Shown: in pieces, positions 33,266-45,780 of the stretch | How positions within the stretch are numbered: the stretch's first letter is position 1 | Layout of the letters: the number at the start of each line of letters is the position of its first letter | Source of the DNA: Trichobilharzia regenti | Lineage: Eukaryota > Platyhelminthes > Trematoda > Strigeidida > Schistosomatidae | Assembly (NCBI GenBank): GCA_944472135.2 | Contig: OX235268.1 | Location: 11,724,589 to 11,788,588, forward strand | DNA: 64,000 nt | Direction of reading: 5' to 3' | Position numbers and translations under genes: made by a program | The notes under the pieces: model-generated | What the model saw: the letters and a program-made list of their open reading frames with translations, nothing else | Database searches by the model: none | What the model was told of the DNA's origin: nothing

Positions 33266-34190
33266 ACTATTATCATTGTTATTTTATCCTTTATTTCCTA
33301 GAGGAACATAGGGTTTCAGCTGCGCATCTCCATTGCCTTCTGTTTTCTGCCAACTTTTTCACCCTGCTCCAGGTCTGTCCACATGCTTTCATCTCCTCCT
33401 TGCATGACCTCCTTCAAGTCACCCTTCCGTTGACGACCAACTCGCCGCTTCCCTTCGTTCAGGTCACTTGATGGTTTCCTCAGCGTATGGCCAATCCAAT
33501 CAACCTCCATTTCTTCCTGCCTATTTGTTTCACAATCGCTTCCTGGTTGGTTCGCTCCCAGAGATCCATGTTGTTGATCTTTTCTGGCTGGCCATCTGAT
33601 CTTGAGTATTGAGCGAAGACAACTGGTAATGAAGGTCTGAAGTTTGTTTGAGATGCTCTTTATGACGCGCTGGTCAAGTCTCAGATCCGTATAGTAACAC
33701 TGACGTCACATTGGAGTTAAAACTCTGGGTCTTATTTTTGATTCTGAGTGCTGTTGACCTCCACACAGACTTAACAGTAGTGAAAGCCTCTCTTGCTTTC
33801 CGATTCTTGCTTTGATATCCTCGTCAGTTCCGCCGGCCTGTAGTTGAAACAATGCTTCCCAGGTAGGTAGGTGCGTAAAGGAGATTGTTTCTTTCAGGTT
33901 CCTCCCATTTATGCTGATTGTCGTCTGTTGTTGTTGTTGTTTTTGAGGTTGCTGTTGGCCTGGAATCTCCATCACCTCTGTTTTATCTATGTTCACCTGA
34001 AGTGTAGGCCTATCTTTGATGCTTCTTCTGCCAGCTTGTTGCTTTTCACTTGCATATCTTCCAGTTTGTGGGAAATCAGACATATATCATCGCTGAAGTC
34101 CAGATTCTCCAATATTTTTGTGTGAGTCCATTTTTGTGCCTGTTTCCTCATTGCCCGTTTTCTGTCGCATTATCCAATCTACTGGAATGA
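33266..34190 (-). pseudogene. RTE-like LINE, 3' fragment
   Basis: Matches the 3' third of the element at 43011-45780. Minus-strand blocks in order: DFSDDICLISHKLEDMQ (FADD box with Ala to Ser), VNIDKTEVMEIP, a poly-Gln run (PQKQQQQQ) with ISINGRNLKE, GGTDEDIKARIGK, RWTQ-rich linker sequence and a terminal block WIGHTLRKPSSDL. It has frameshifts and ends in T-rich sequence on the plus strand (the element's A-rich tail). Confidence 0.75.
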
Positions 34191-34770
34191 GGGAGGTCAT
34201 GCATTTTGATGTTATTCACGTTTACTGCAGTCGTCAGGATGCCTATCATCTCCTCGTGATTCCTTCAAATTGTGTTGTTGTCGCTTAACTAGATTCTGTG
34301 CACCTCGGTATCCTGAATCTGATTCTGCTGAGTGACAGAACATGCTTGTTGAATGTATTTGGAAAATGATGAGTTAACTGCTTTCCACATCATGCACGAC
34401 TGCATTATTCACTGGAAGCCCAGTTGGTCACAGTTGATTTCACGATCAATACACTACTGTGCACCACAACGAAGTGTGTGATGGACGGATGTACTGGAAT
34501 TACCTATCACTTACAAGTGTGGTTATTCTCTCTACTATTTGTGTATCTGTAGGTGTAATACACACACCATGGTATAACTGAGTGTTTTGCGAATTACGTG
34601 GCTAACCTTAAACATAAAATAGAGTAAAGATAAGGACGGAGAGAAGTACTCTTCATCGTGAGAACAATGTGTAGTGATTTTCATCTCTTTCAGTGCAAAT
34701 TATTCTGAATAGGCTTGTACAGAAAAAGAGTATATCATATGTTGTTTATCACTTAATCAAAATATAAATT
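34191..34770 (+). repeat. Repeat P, copy P2 (left palindrome arm)
   Basis: Matches P1 from about 12915 with a deletion of about 220 bp near 34280, and is the inverted partner of 34846-35600. It retains the unoccupied CTGG target of the solo LTR at 34495-34498. The terminal-exon-like ORF is not included. Confidence 0.75.
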
Positions 34771-34845
34771 TCCACACATACCAAGTGCAAATGAGGACAA
34801 TATAAATTCTGGTACAGCTATCTAAATTGAAATTATATATCTATG

Positions 34846-36000
34846 TATAATTATATCTTGCTCAAGTGGTGAACAACATATGATATACTCTTTTTCTCTA
34901 CAAACCTATTCAGAATAATTTGCACTGAAAGAGATGAAAATCACTACACATTGTTCTCACGATGAAGAGTACTTCTCTCCGTCCTTATCTTTACTCTATT
35001 TTATGTTTAAGGTTAGCCACGTAATTCGCAAAACACTCAATTATACCATGGTGTGTGTATTACACCTACAGATACACAAATAGTAGAGAGAATAACCACA
35101 CTTGTAAGTGATAGGTAATTCCAGTACATCCGTTCATCACACACTTCGTTGTGGTGCACAGTAGTGTATTGATCGTGAAATCAACTGTGACCAACTGGGC
35201 TTCCAGTGAATAATGCAGTCGTGCATGATGTGGAAAGCAGTTAACTCATCATTTTCCAAATACATTCAACAAGCATGTTATGTCACTCAGCAGAATCAGA
35301 TTCAGGATACTGAGGTGCACAGAATCTAGTTAATCAAGATAGTCAGGAATCCGAGATTTTAAGAGCAGAGATTGATTCGTTTGAGTTTTTACAGATATGA
35401 AAAGAAGACAGTGACAGAGGAGTCATAAATCCAAATAGACATATAGGCCACATACCAGAATCTATGTTACTCGATAGAGATTATGTTGTTCGAAGCAGTG
35501 ACTGATAGATGTAGACTCTGAGGAAGACAAGAACACAATTTGAAGGAATCACGAGGAATTGATAGGCATCCTGACGATCGCAGTTAACGTTGAAAACATC
35601 AAAATGCGTGAGTGGCTATCTAAGTAAGAATTAGAGTATGTTAGCAATCATGTCTACAAAACTCTGAATCTGTCAGTCTAAACTGGAGGACTGTACGAGT
35701 CGAATGAATGCTCAATTCTATCGCATGTTGACTGATCCCACGAACAAGGAAGTCTGAACCAATGTGCTTCAGTTCATTGGGAACATTAGTATCAGACATT
35801 AACACCGAAGAATATATTGTTTTCGATGTTTCACTTTCTTGAGCTGCACAATCGCAGATATTTTCAACTAACAAACCATAAAACGAATCAGATACCAGTA
35901 AAATGTAACCTCGAAAAAGGTGTTACGTGATGTAAGGTGCGACTTAGAAAGGTGAATTATTTGAAGTGAGAAAGGAGGTAGAAGTTGGCACTAAGTAATT
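34846..36000 (-). repeat. Repeat P, copy P3 (right palindrome arm)
   Basis: Full-length copy on the minus strand, joined to P2 through a spacer of about 75 bp, so the two form an imperfect palindrome. It carries the 227 bp terminal-exon-like ORF. Such an arrangement can cause instability or arise from a fold-back duplication. Confidence 0.75.
35641..35867 (-). CDS. Candidate terminal exon of a second MEG-like gene
   Basis: After the acceptor TTTATGGTTTGTTAG the exon is open in phase 1 for 75 codons to the stop. It contains ENICDCAAQES, HIGSDFLVRGISQH and the FCRHDC end. It has identical length to the orphan copy at 12663-12889. Upstream on the same strand (37078-37104) is a 27 bp candidate micro-exon in the same phase. 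No signal-peptide exon was found, so the gene is incomplete or may be a duplicate fragment. No known domain recognised. Confidence 0.4.
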
Positions 36001-36035
36001 ACTGTCGTTCATGTTAGGCGAAAGCTGAAATCGTT

Positions 36036-36180
36036 TGTTTCTTTACACATTTTTAGAATGTTTTTTGATCAATCTCCATGTGCTTTCATCACCTTCAATA
36101 ACCAACTTTGAATTGTAGTTTTTGTGATGAAATTGTTTGAAAGTGTTCGTCAATATTTATTTCGTGACCTGACATTAATT
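36036..36180 (-). pseudogene. FLYWCH-like fragment, decayed
   Basis: The minus strand reads NSKLVIEGDEST, matching NTRLVIEGDGST of the finger at 27110-27232, but the two cysteines are gone and the second histidine region is altered with a stop soon after. A decayed relative of the same element. Confidence 0.35.
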
Positions 36181-36360
36181 AGTGCTATTCCGTGAATGAT
36201 GATTACTGAAAGGTGTAACTGTTCGCTCAATGTTTCTCACTTTTAGAAGACTCAATGGGGTTTTTAAATTGCTCAAATGTTGCAAAGATTAGGTAAACGT
36301 GAATGAGTTGGACACTATCCTTCGGTCAATTATAATGGACGTTTATCGTTCGTTTTTAGG

Positions 36361-37416
36361 CTTTAATCGACATTAGCGTGCAAATTGAAGGCGTGCGTGA
36401 TCCGACCGTGTACAAGTTAGGTGAAGACGAAAGATTATTGATTTTAGCAATCAAAGAATACAATTTCTTGTCATCCAATCATTTCTGGAATTAAAGTCGA
36501 TATATGTGCTATGTGGTTGTTGATTAGGAACGTCTTTCGAAATAATGTGATCTACGAATTAAGTTCCCTGACAAATGCCTTATGCCACGAATCCCGAAGA
36601 TATTCTGTAGTGGAATGTTTCGATTGGCATAAATGTCTCAATATGTACAAAAAACCACCCAAAGGCAACAAAATCAAACCAAATATGAGAACACTTAAGC
36701 AACACACAGTTAACAGCACTGATTCCCATTATTCACATGTTCCTGACTCGAAAATAAATGTCTCTGAATGCGTTTACGGATTGAGTGATTTAGATCCAGA
36801 CCTGAGGCAGTCATTTGAATAATGTGTCCGAGAAGTTGAACGGAAAAAGTATAAGAAGTCATGTTCGATCTAATTAAGATGGTGAAGTCGACCACTAATA
36901 GTAAACGTTCACGCCGAAACAATCCAGAAAAGTGTGTATTCAAATCTTCAAAAATTCAACAGTAAACACTTCAACCAGAGACAATATCTCTGGTTTCGAA
37001 ATTCTACAAAATAACCATCAAATATCCAGCAACGTCAATCTCAGGTTTATTTAGAAAACATGAGTAATCGAACTTACGATGTAGTAACAACATCTCAGGA
37101 GAATCTGAAACAATTGAAATAATCAGTCCTTGACAATCACCACAAGTTTGTATCTACCGGGGATAACTAAGGATGCATATTGACAAGGGAAAATTATATA
37201 GACCTGGAGGAATTGAATAACAAAAAAGATAGTATGCTGATATGCATTAATATTTTTGAGGGAATCGCAATTAATTATCATGAGTATTACATAGATGAAA
37301 TGCTGAACATCCTATCTGATGAATCCAAATACACAGTACCAGTCAGTGGAAAGAATATTACGGAGTACGCTGAAGAAAATCTCACAGACACCTTACGAAA
37401 ATCAAAGGCTGAATAA
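36361..37416 (+). pseudogene. Unrecognised broken coding region
   Basis: Three protein-like open pieces lie on one strand. The first follows an acceptor-like TTCGTTTTTAG at 36360 and reads DISVQIEGVRDPTVYKLG to a stop near 36496. The second, 36511-36822, contains YSVVECFDWHKCLNM and ends DLDPDLRQSFE. The third is 37180-37416, with EELNNKKDSMLICINIFEG. The composition looks coding and stops separate them, so this may be a decayed host gene or transposon gene. I recognise no family. Confidence 0.3.
37078..37104 (-). CDS. Candidate 27 bp micro-exon
   Basis: Between the strong acceptor TTATTTCAATTGTTTCAG and donor GTAAGTTC. Length is a multiple of three and phase 1 reads D-S-P-E-M-L-L-L-H. It lies 1.2 kb upstream of the phase-1 acceptor at 35867 on the same strand. 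It overlaps, on the other strand, the unrecognised broken region. Confidence 0.4.
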
Positions 37417-40400
37417 AACACTGAATCTAAAATTTTCCAAACCATGGGGCCATTTGTTTCAAATATACTCTGAATCTATGGAATGCCGAAATTAGATAAG
37501 TGACGCTCACCTCCACAACCTATTCTTTAAATGAAGAATTCACCTTAAAAGTGTCCACATCCAAACTCAAAATACTAAATTTCAACGTAACTGCATGATC
37601 ACACTTTGAATAGATTTGATTTGTCTAACAAACGTCACTTTACAATTCATCCATACCTAATAGCGGTTCTAGACCTAGGTATGTAACCAGTTCAAACAAA
37701 ATAAAGTTCCTCATCTTCCGTGTGAAATAAACTTCAAGCTCAATGGTCACAGTGAGGAGTAGCACGTCATGTTACCACATGGTGTTTTCAGTGTCTGTTT
37801 TCTTCGGTATTTAAGTTTAATTCACTATCTTCCACTGGTCTCGTCTGTGTTTATCTCTCCCAAGATACAGAGCTTAATGGTATGTGTCACATGACGATTA
37901 TTTTGAGACAGCTGTTTCAGCCTACGTGATCAACAGAAAAAGCCTACGGGTGGTCTCTTTGAACTAACGTTGTAAATCACAAACACTGAAAATGAAACCA
38001 TTTTATTGCCTCTGAGGTATCTGAAACAAAATGCACAACTGAATTCTGTATGTTTCCTGCAACAACCATTCATATAATTGAACAACACAAATGTCTTTTC
38101 TACAGGAATCCACATCACATACGCGAATCCATCTCAATATCCTCACACAATATAAACACTTATTATTACGGTTTATTTTAATTGTAGAAAAATATATTTT
38201 CCCACGGATAAGAATGAGTCAAAGTCAGTCACTTACACTTTGGTTTGACCATTTATTTATGTTCTTTATGTTAACTTTGTGCTCATGCATCTTTTTGAAT
38301 TTCTTCCAGCATATGGCTTAGTAGATTTTGAAGCGACAAATACATCGAAATCCGACAAACATTCAAGACTGAATGAATAATATACTGTAGATTTCTGTTT
38401 AACTTCAGCAGTCTGTAAAAGGAGTAGATAGAAATGAGTTGAAAATTCTATACTGTGTTTAAACATTTTCAGAATGAACCTACGATTCTTTTAGTCTTAC
38501 GCGCTAGTAATAAAAATCACATACTTTCATAAAACATTTACTCTCCAAATAGCATGTATGTTTCATCTTCGTACTTTGAGAAGAAAAATACGTTGGTAAC
38601 TGTTAAAAAGTACAACGCAGTAAATGTCAAACTGTGCGGATGTGGTTTTCATTGATTCAAGTAAGAGCCTTTATCCTGGAGAATAGTGACATCAACCTAC
38701 ATAAAAAATGTTCCATAACGCTTTATCAAGCTATTTGGTTTACTGAATACGCCCGTATATTTTACTTAGATGAAAATATTTATCTTACAACTGAGCGACG
38801 TATATGGAGATAAAGAAGTTATTCCATACACTTCTAACAACCTGTATCTCAGAATTTGTCTATATCAAGAAAAGAAGTGAAAAATAATGACAGAAAATAT
38901 TTTTAGAATATAAGATAGAAGCATTGAAATGAAAAAAACGACTTTATGACATCAACAGCAGAAATATTTTTGTACAAGAACAATGCTATTGATAATGAGA
39001 TGTTGGTAGTTTCAATTTGATTTTCTGATGCATTGCTGAGGACCAATTCCGACCTAATTCAAACCACGAAATGTTAAGTTGTGTGATTCTATAGTCTGCA
39101 TTCAGAATTCAGCCAGTGAAATTTTACTTCTTTCGGTCAAGCAGGCTCACAATTTATTTGCTTTCCCTGCGAACACGGTAGATTTATTCATCTGCAAAAT
39201 TTAATTTATGCATTAAAGAGATTAACAGTCTTGACTCATTATAATTTCCTCAACGAACTTTCATTCACTGAAAGAATCTTAATGTATGTACGAATCCACT
39301 AAATCAACTCGAAAATTTAAGCAAAACTCTAAGTACTTTGTGTGAAAGTATCGCTTGAAGTTCATCGACACACACTCTTCGTTTGGTTCAACAGAACCTG
39401 GTAGTATTATTACATCACTCCATTTTACTAGAGATGATACAGCCTGATGAATTTTTCCTCAACAGCTGTATAAAACCTATTATCTTTATTAAACAAAATT
39501 CAGCGTAAAATGTAACATACTTTTGTCATCAAGAAGCATATTATACGAGTGTCATGGTGAGATAGAACATCAGTTGGAATGTAAGTGTACATATATACAC
39601 ATATAGATAGCAAGATATTTCTAGAAAATTAACTGACAAGACCGTTGATACAGTGATAACAAAAATTAGTTAGAATTACTTAGTTAGATAAGAGAATAGC
39701 AAAATTTGGCATGCGAAAGTCCAGACAAAAAAGTATGAATGGTGAGTAGAACTGTAAAGGTGAAGAAAAATCATCTCTTGTGGAAGTTAAACAGAAGAAA
39801 TGATCTGAGAGAGGGCGTTGAAAATATTAGTTATTGAAATTATCAGATCAAGAGTTATTAGGGAATGAGTCATCAGAATATTAGGAGTCCAGTGACAGAT
39901 TTCTTTTCTACATGGACCAGATTCCAGCTATTTTATTGCGATAGCCTCAGAAAATCAAAGAAGACTTAATCTGATCTGGTTGACGAATTTGAGTATGTTG
40001 GTATCTTCAAAATATCCCTGGTAAGTGATTGATAGCGGTCACCAAGTGGACAAAAATAATGCCTTTAAAGTTATCTTCCGTATTCCATCGAGTCTTTTGA
40101 ACGGAATTCGAATCCGTCTTTTACACATAGCCTAAGCTATTGGAATTGATTCAAGAGATCACTCCTAGGCTTGGCATACAAAAGAAGTTTGTTCTACCTT
40201 TGTCTCTCTTTGGCCTAGGTAAATTCTATTCAAAAACCCTCCCAACTTATCCTGTTTTCCATCTCCTTCATATTTTATGATATTTATTTAAACTCTGATT
40301 ATCTGTCTACTTCACCATTTATTATTACGTAACATTTAAGATTTGACCTAATTTATTTAACTGTTGAATTGTCTACATTTACACATAATAACAACTTTGT

Positions 40401-40600
40401 TATTCTTCTTATCGCCAACTGCAAAAACCCTATTATCGATATTTTGTTATCATTAAAATCAACGTTATTAAATACGTCCAAAATATTTACCAAATTATAA
40501 TTATCAGTTGATCCACAAATTCACCGGTAGTGGAAAAAATTTTTATGTATAAATCTATGTAAATTAGAGTAAAGACTGAAGAAGACTAATAGATGAATAA
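37417..40600. other. Unassigned AT-rich DNA
   Basis: No confident gene. Donor-like sites exist on the minus strand near 37510, 38230 and 38503, but none pairs with a good acceptor at a convincing exon length. A plus-strand 27 bp interval before GTAAGTG at about 40017 is open, but its acceptor is weak. Confidence 0.4.
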
Positions 40601-40700
40601 AAAGATAAACGAATCCACATAATGGACACACATACCACAATAGTTCATAGTTGAAATTCACTCATAATTTATTCTGTAAAATGTATTATGGGAACAGAAA
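40601..40700 (+). repeat. Direct repeat D, copy 1
   Basis: About 100 bp, beginning ACGAATCCACATAATGG and ending GGGAACAGAA, repeated at about 42226-42322 in the same orientation with a few substitutions. The intervening 1.5 kb contains the ORF 40961-41371. Could be LTRs or flanks of an unrecognised element. Confidence 0.6.
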
Positions 40701-40960
40701 TATCAGATGCTCCTAGCATCTTTATTTCAGTAATACTGAACTTCCAGGATAATTCCTTTGTTGACTGAGGCTACATTTTCGCTGATGTCACAAAGCTGTG
40801 AGACGAAGATTCTAACTTAGATCAATTGTAAAGCGTTTCACACAATATCACATTCACATTGTTGTATTTCCGAGAATTGTCACCAAGAAATGATTATCCT
40901 GAAAGTGAAAAGATGAGTTCCCTTTAGCCATCTGGAGGTTATTGAGCAGAGGAGAATTGT

Positions 40961-41371
40961 GTGTTTCTTTTTTTTTTTTGGCTTTCTGCATTCAATAATA
41001 CCGCCTTCATAATGAAAATATTAACACACTACAGAACTTTCATTCTGCTTTTAACTACTAATTCTGCGAAAATTGCTAGTGAAGCAGTAATCCACAGTGT
41101 AACATCAGGCGTATTAACGCTCGATCAGATAAATGATGCGAGTACTGTCTCTTCAAAACCGACCAAGTTGTTGCGTGTGATGCAAGATTGCTTTTTTTCT
41201 AAATGCCTGGATGTTCATATTAATTTCCAAGGAGGTGAACATTTGTATAAATGTAGACCGCAGTTTACTGAGTTTTACTTAGTTTGCTTCTTGGAAAATA
41301 GATTGTTGAATAGTTTGAGCAAGGCGCCACTACAGATGGTCACGCTCCAGGAATTAACGCAAAATACCTGA
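40961..41371 (+). CDS. Hypothetical protein, possible secreted ORF
   Basis: An open frame of 136 codons. An internal ATG at about 41012 would give a product starting MKILTHYRTFILLLTTNSA, which resembles a signal peptide, with ASEA as a possible cleavage site. The remainder is about 95 residues with four cysteines spaced C-x4-C-x18-C-x10-C (approximately). No TATA box was seen; a poly-T run precedes it. It sits between the direct repeats D. I recognise no family and the ORF could be fortuitous. Confidence 0.3.
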   Translation: MFLFFFWLSAFNNTAFIMKILTHYRTFILLLTTNSAKIASEAVIHSVTSGVLTLDQINDASTVSSKPTKLLRVMQDCFFSKCLDVHINFQGGEHLYKCRPQFTEFYLVCFLENRLLNSLSKAPLQMVTLQELTQNT

Positions 41372-43010
41372 TGGTAAGTAAATTCAGGAGAATCAGAGTT
41401 GGCGGCATTCTCGTGTAGCATGCAACTCAACATTTGCACACAAACTTTATACTACTTGTGAGTAGGTCAACAAATTCCATCAATAATCTCGTCACAACTT
41501 TCAGTAGGCGAAAAGTAGCATAAAAATACTTCAAACTCCCAACGACTGCAAGTCCTTAGATTCTTTCATGCCCAAGATTTTTCAGACAGAAATATTTACC
41601 AACTTCAAAAGTTTATCTCAGAGTAATTGGGGCATTAGAGTACATCTCATGGCCTGATGCTGAAATCTAAAATTTCTGCTAAGGCCGTCGACACATGTTG
41701 ATTATAAATGACAAATATGTTCACTCCTCCTTCAAGTAATTAATATCAATCAGAGGTGAAAATGGACATAACCAACAAAAATGTAAACTTTTGTTTTGTG
41801 ATAGTGAACAGCTGCTTGAGACAAGTGTTGAAAATGCAGATAGGAAGGATACAAATTCATGCTCCTCACATCTTGCCTAATATGTTTCACATTGGATTAT
41901 TCACTCACAAATAGAAAACAGCCATAACACGGCTTATGAAATTTGGCTGATTATTGTTTCCTGTTTCATTTTGATTTGAAGGCTGGTTTCTAGCACATTA
42001 TACTTAACATTATAATTTCAAACAGAATACGCGCAATGTGTCCACATTTCCTAGGCGAGGTACTTTAATCATAAGTGATTATAATTCACTGATGTAATTT
42101 CGATTAGTCAAGACTATTAGTTGGAGCGGAATGTAAATCTCACTTCATGCACGAGAAAACGTATCAGCTTTGCAGCTGAAACAAACAGTACAAAGCTTCA
42201 CTGACTGATTGTAGTGAAATAGATAAACAAATCCACATAATAGACATACATACTACAACAGTTCATAGGTGAAATTCACTCATAATTTATTCTGTAAAAA
42301 GTTTTATGGGAACAGAACTTTTACTGCTAATTATCAGGTGCATTCTCGGTTGCCTTATCTTGAGTATTTTTGTGGACTAATTTTGATTTCGCTTGAATGT
42401 TTTGCTGTGTTTTCCTGATATGTTTTGCTTTACATTTTTCTGTAAATTATTGCATTCTTCTGGGTAATTTTTTATGATTTTCACACATAAGTTGTCGCAA
42501 TTGCCTCTAAAACACTTAATACGTCATTTTGTTTGTCTTTGAGTAAATATTAACTATAATATCCTTAGGTTTCATCGCATTACGCAAGAGTCATTTTGTA
42601 TGTAACTCCCATTTATAGTACTAAGTGAATAATTCTGATTGATTGACAAATGAGTATGAAACTAGTAACATCAGGTGTTTGATATAAATCCCACCGGTTC
42701 GCCTGTAGACTTCCTGTTGCCTCTGACATGAATTTATGGTATTTTTAAAAATATAAACAAGAAGCATTGTAGCAGAAATAATGACGACATTTTATTTCGA
42801 TGTTTCTGTTATCAACTGCAAATAGCCATCAACCATTTTAAGATGAATAGGCATATATTCATTTCTCACCTTAAATGTGAATGAAATTGTCATATGAATA
42901 TGAATTTCTGCACGAGAAAATAATTTCCCACAACCTCGGAATTAACAAGCTATTGCCTATCTGAGTATTTATGTTTCATGTTTTCTAGAGGGAAAACACT
43001 GAAATAAAAT
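41372..43010. other. Unassigned; contains direct repeat D, copy 2
   Basis: The second copy of repeat D is at about 42226-42322. Otherwise no gene or named repeat is supported. A GTAAGTA donor-like site follows ATACCTGATG at 41374. Confidence 0.4.
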
Positions 43011-45780
43011 TATTATTATTTCCTTTGATTACTAGAGGAACATAGGGCTTCAGCCGCGCATCTCCATTGCCTTCTGTTTTCTGCCAACGTTTTCATCCCG
43101 CTCCAAGTCTGCCCACATGCTTTCATCTCCTCCTCACATGACCTCCTTCAAGTAACCCTTCCATTGACGACCAAATAGCGGCTTATATTTTTAGTTCCAC
43201 TCGAGGGCTTGTCTAGCGATGTCACTTGATGGTTTCCTCAGAGTATGGCCAATCTAATCAACCTCCATTTCTTCCTGCCTATTTGTTTCACAATCGCTTC
43301 CTGGTTGGTTTGCTCCCAGAGATCCATGTTGTTGATCTTTTCTGGCTGGCCATCTGATCTTGAGTATTGAGCGAAGACAACTGGTAATGAAGGTCTGCAG
43401 TTTGTTTGAGATGCTCTTTATGACGCGCTGGTCAAGTCTCAGATCCGTATAGTATCACTGACGTCACATAGGAGTTAAAACTCCGGGTCTTATTTTTGAT
43501 TCTGAGTGCTGTTGAGCTCCAAACAGACTTAACAGTAGTGAAAGCCTCTCTTGCTTTCCGATTCTTGCTTTGATACCTCGTCAGTTCCGCCGGCCTGTAG
43601 TTGAAACGATGCTTCCCAGGTAGGTAGGTGGTAAAGGAGTTTGTTTCTTTCAGGTTCCTCCCATTTATGCTGATTGTCGTCTGTTGTTGTTGTTGATTTT
43701 GAGGTTGCTGTTGGCCTGGAATCTCCATCACCTCTGTTTTATCTATGTTCACCTGAAGTGCAGGCCTATCTTTGATGCTTCTTCTGCCAGCTTGTTGCTT
43801 TTCACTTGCATATCTTCCAATTTGTGGGAAATCAGACGTATATCATCGCTGAAGTCCAGATTCTCCAATATTTTTGTGTGAGTCCATTTTTATGCCTGTT
43901 TCCTCATTGCCCGTTTCTGTCGCATTATCCAATCTACTGGAATCAGGAGATCATTGGTGATAGTAGACACCCTCGCCTCACTCCCGTCCTCACTTCGAAG
44001 GATTCCGTAAGTTTCGCGCTGTGGATTACTTGGTATACACCACTGTCTTATAACTACTTGATGAGATATATAATTGTCGATGGCACCCCTTGGTGTTAGC
44101 TAAGTAGTTGCCAAATCATCTCTGGATCGACACTGCGCTGTCGAAGGCCTTTTTAAAATCGAAGAAGTTTGGATAGCCATTCCAAGCTTTGTTAAATGAT
44201 GATCCGTAATCTGGCGATTTGATATATACATGACTTCTTTCTCCTGAATCCAGCTTGTTCCATTCGAAGTTATTCATCCAGGCCTTGTTTGGTTCTCTCC
44301 AGGATTATGTGGGTTATTATTTTGCTTGTGATGGACAGGAGCAAAATTCCGCGCAAGTTCTTGCATTGAATTGAATCTCCTTTCTTTGGTAGTTTGAATA
44401 CGTATCCTTTCTTTCACTCCTCAGGTACTTTGCCCTCTTTCCACAGCTCATCCAGTAGTGGTGTCATCAAGTCCGCTGTTGTCTCTGAGTCTATTTTCAA
44501 AGCTTCTGCTGGGATTCCATCTGGTCCTGCTGCTTTCCCAGCTTTTGCATCTTGATTACTTCCAGGACTTCTGATTTCGTCGGGGGATCGATGTTCACTG
44601 GTAGTTCTGTTTCCGTCGTCGGTAATGTTCGGCGCGTTTTAGGTGGCGGTCGATTTAGAAATCTCTCGAAGTGTTCAGCCAAGTATTTCCTTTCCTCCAC
44701 CTCTTTGGTGATTGACTTTCCATTTTTCATTCTTTAATGGCTTAATCTGTGTCGAAAGTTTGCCCGATAGGTTCCTAGTTGTTTGGTAGAGTGTGGCTAG
44801 GTCTCCTTTGGCTGCAGCTTGTTCTGCTTCACTTTCCATGACTTCATAATATTTTCTTTTTTCTTCCCTGGCACTCTTCTTTACTCTTTTGTTCAGCGTA
44901 TTGTAACTTGCATTCAACTCCTGTTTTCGTTTCTCACCGGTGCACTGGATAATCTTTTGTTTCACCATCCTTCTATCCTCTATTAGTTTCCAAGTGTCCT
45001 GTTTCCGCAAAAAATTTTAATTTGATTTGAATTGTCCCTTATACGAGATAGTGGTCTGAAACAACGTCTGTGCCTACACTTACTTGAGATTGAGATGAAG
45101 TCAATTTAATTTTTGGTTCCCCTATCTGTTGACACCCATATAGCTTTGTGGATATCTTTGTGTTTGTATACACTGCCACCAGTCACTAGTTCGTTGAAGG
45201 CGCAGAAGTCAGTGAAGAGTTCTCCATTTTCATTCATCTCTCCGACAGCTTCTCTACTCGCGATGAGTTCTCTTCCTGTGTTGTCTGGTCCCAGTTTGAC
45301 GTTCATGTTTCCTATTAGTATTTTAATGTCACCAGCTGAAGTATTGTCCATTGTTGCCTGTTGTTTTCTGTAAAAACCTCTTTCTTTTCGAGTTCTGCGT
45401 TGTTTTGGGTGCATAGCATGGTATAATTGGCACTTTCCTTCCTTTGGAGTTGAATCTGGCGGTCATTAGCCTGGACGAGATCGCCTCCTATTGCATAAGG
45501 GCCTTTGTTGCCTTTGTTGGTAACATCATGATAGCCACGCCTTCGGAGTGCGTGTGGTTATCTTCTGGGTGACCGGAGTAGATCACTGACTCTTCCGTTG
45601 AGAATCTGATGATTTTACTCCCATTCCACCTGCTTTCACACATCTCCAGTACTTAAATTCAGTATGGTTTCATTTCGTTTCCGATCTGTTCGGCTTTGTC
45701 AATCTCGTACATGGTGCGGACACTCCATGTCCAGACACAGACTTCTTCTTTTCACAAAATGCCAAACAGTTAGTTATAGG
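43011..45780 (-). mobile_element. RTE-like LINE (endonuclease-RT), degenerate
   Basis: A 2.8 kb minus-strand ORF2. From the 5' end: endonuclease block ILIGNMNVKLGPDNTGRE and NENGELFTDFCAFNELV (45106-45414); linker rich in Lys/Glu (44675-45010); RT entry (ITKEVEERKYLAEHFERFLN and LPVNIDPPTKSEVLEVI, 44497-44730); RT core in broken frames with EQAGFRR and FSDD (FADD box changed) near 43850; VNIDKTEVMEIP and the C-terminal WIGHTLRK-type block. Many stops. It ends in a TAAT-rich tail near 43011. The same family is at 33266-34190. Confidence 0.8.

Noticed and set aside
36763..36800. A 24-bp minus-strand micro-exon before GTAAACG
   Set aside because: Acceptor tract is poor and the donor is weak; it lies antisense to a protein-like ORF.
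37506..37530. A 9-bp minus-strand interval before GTGAGC
   Set aside because: Length and phase fit, but the acceptor region is purine-interrupted; not enough to include in the second MEG-like model.
40990..41017. Poly-T run as a splice acceptor for a gene at 41 kb
   Set aside because: No AG at the proper distance and no paired exon.
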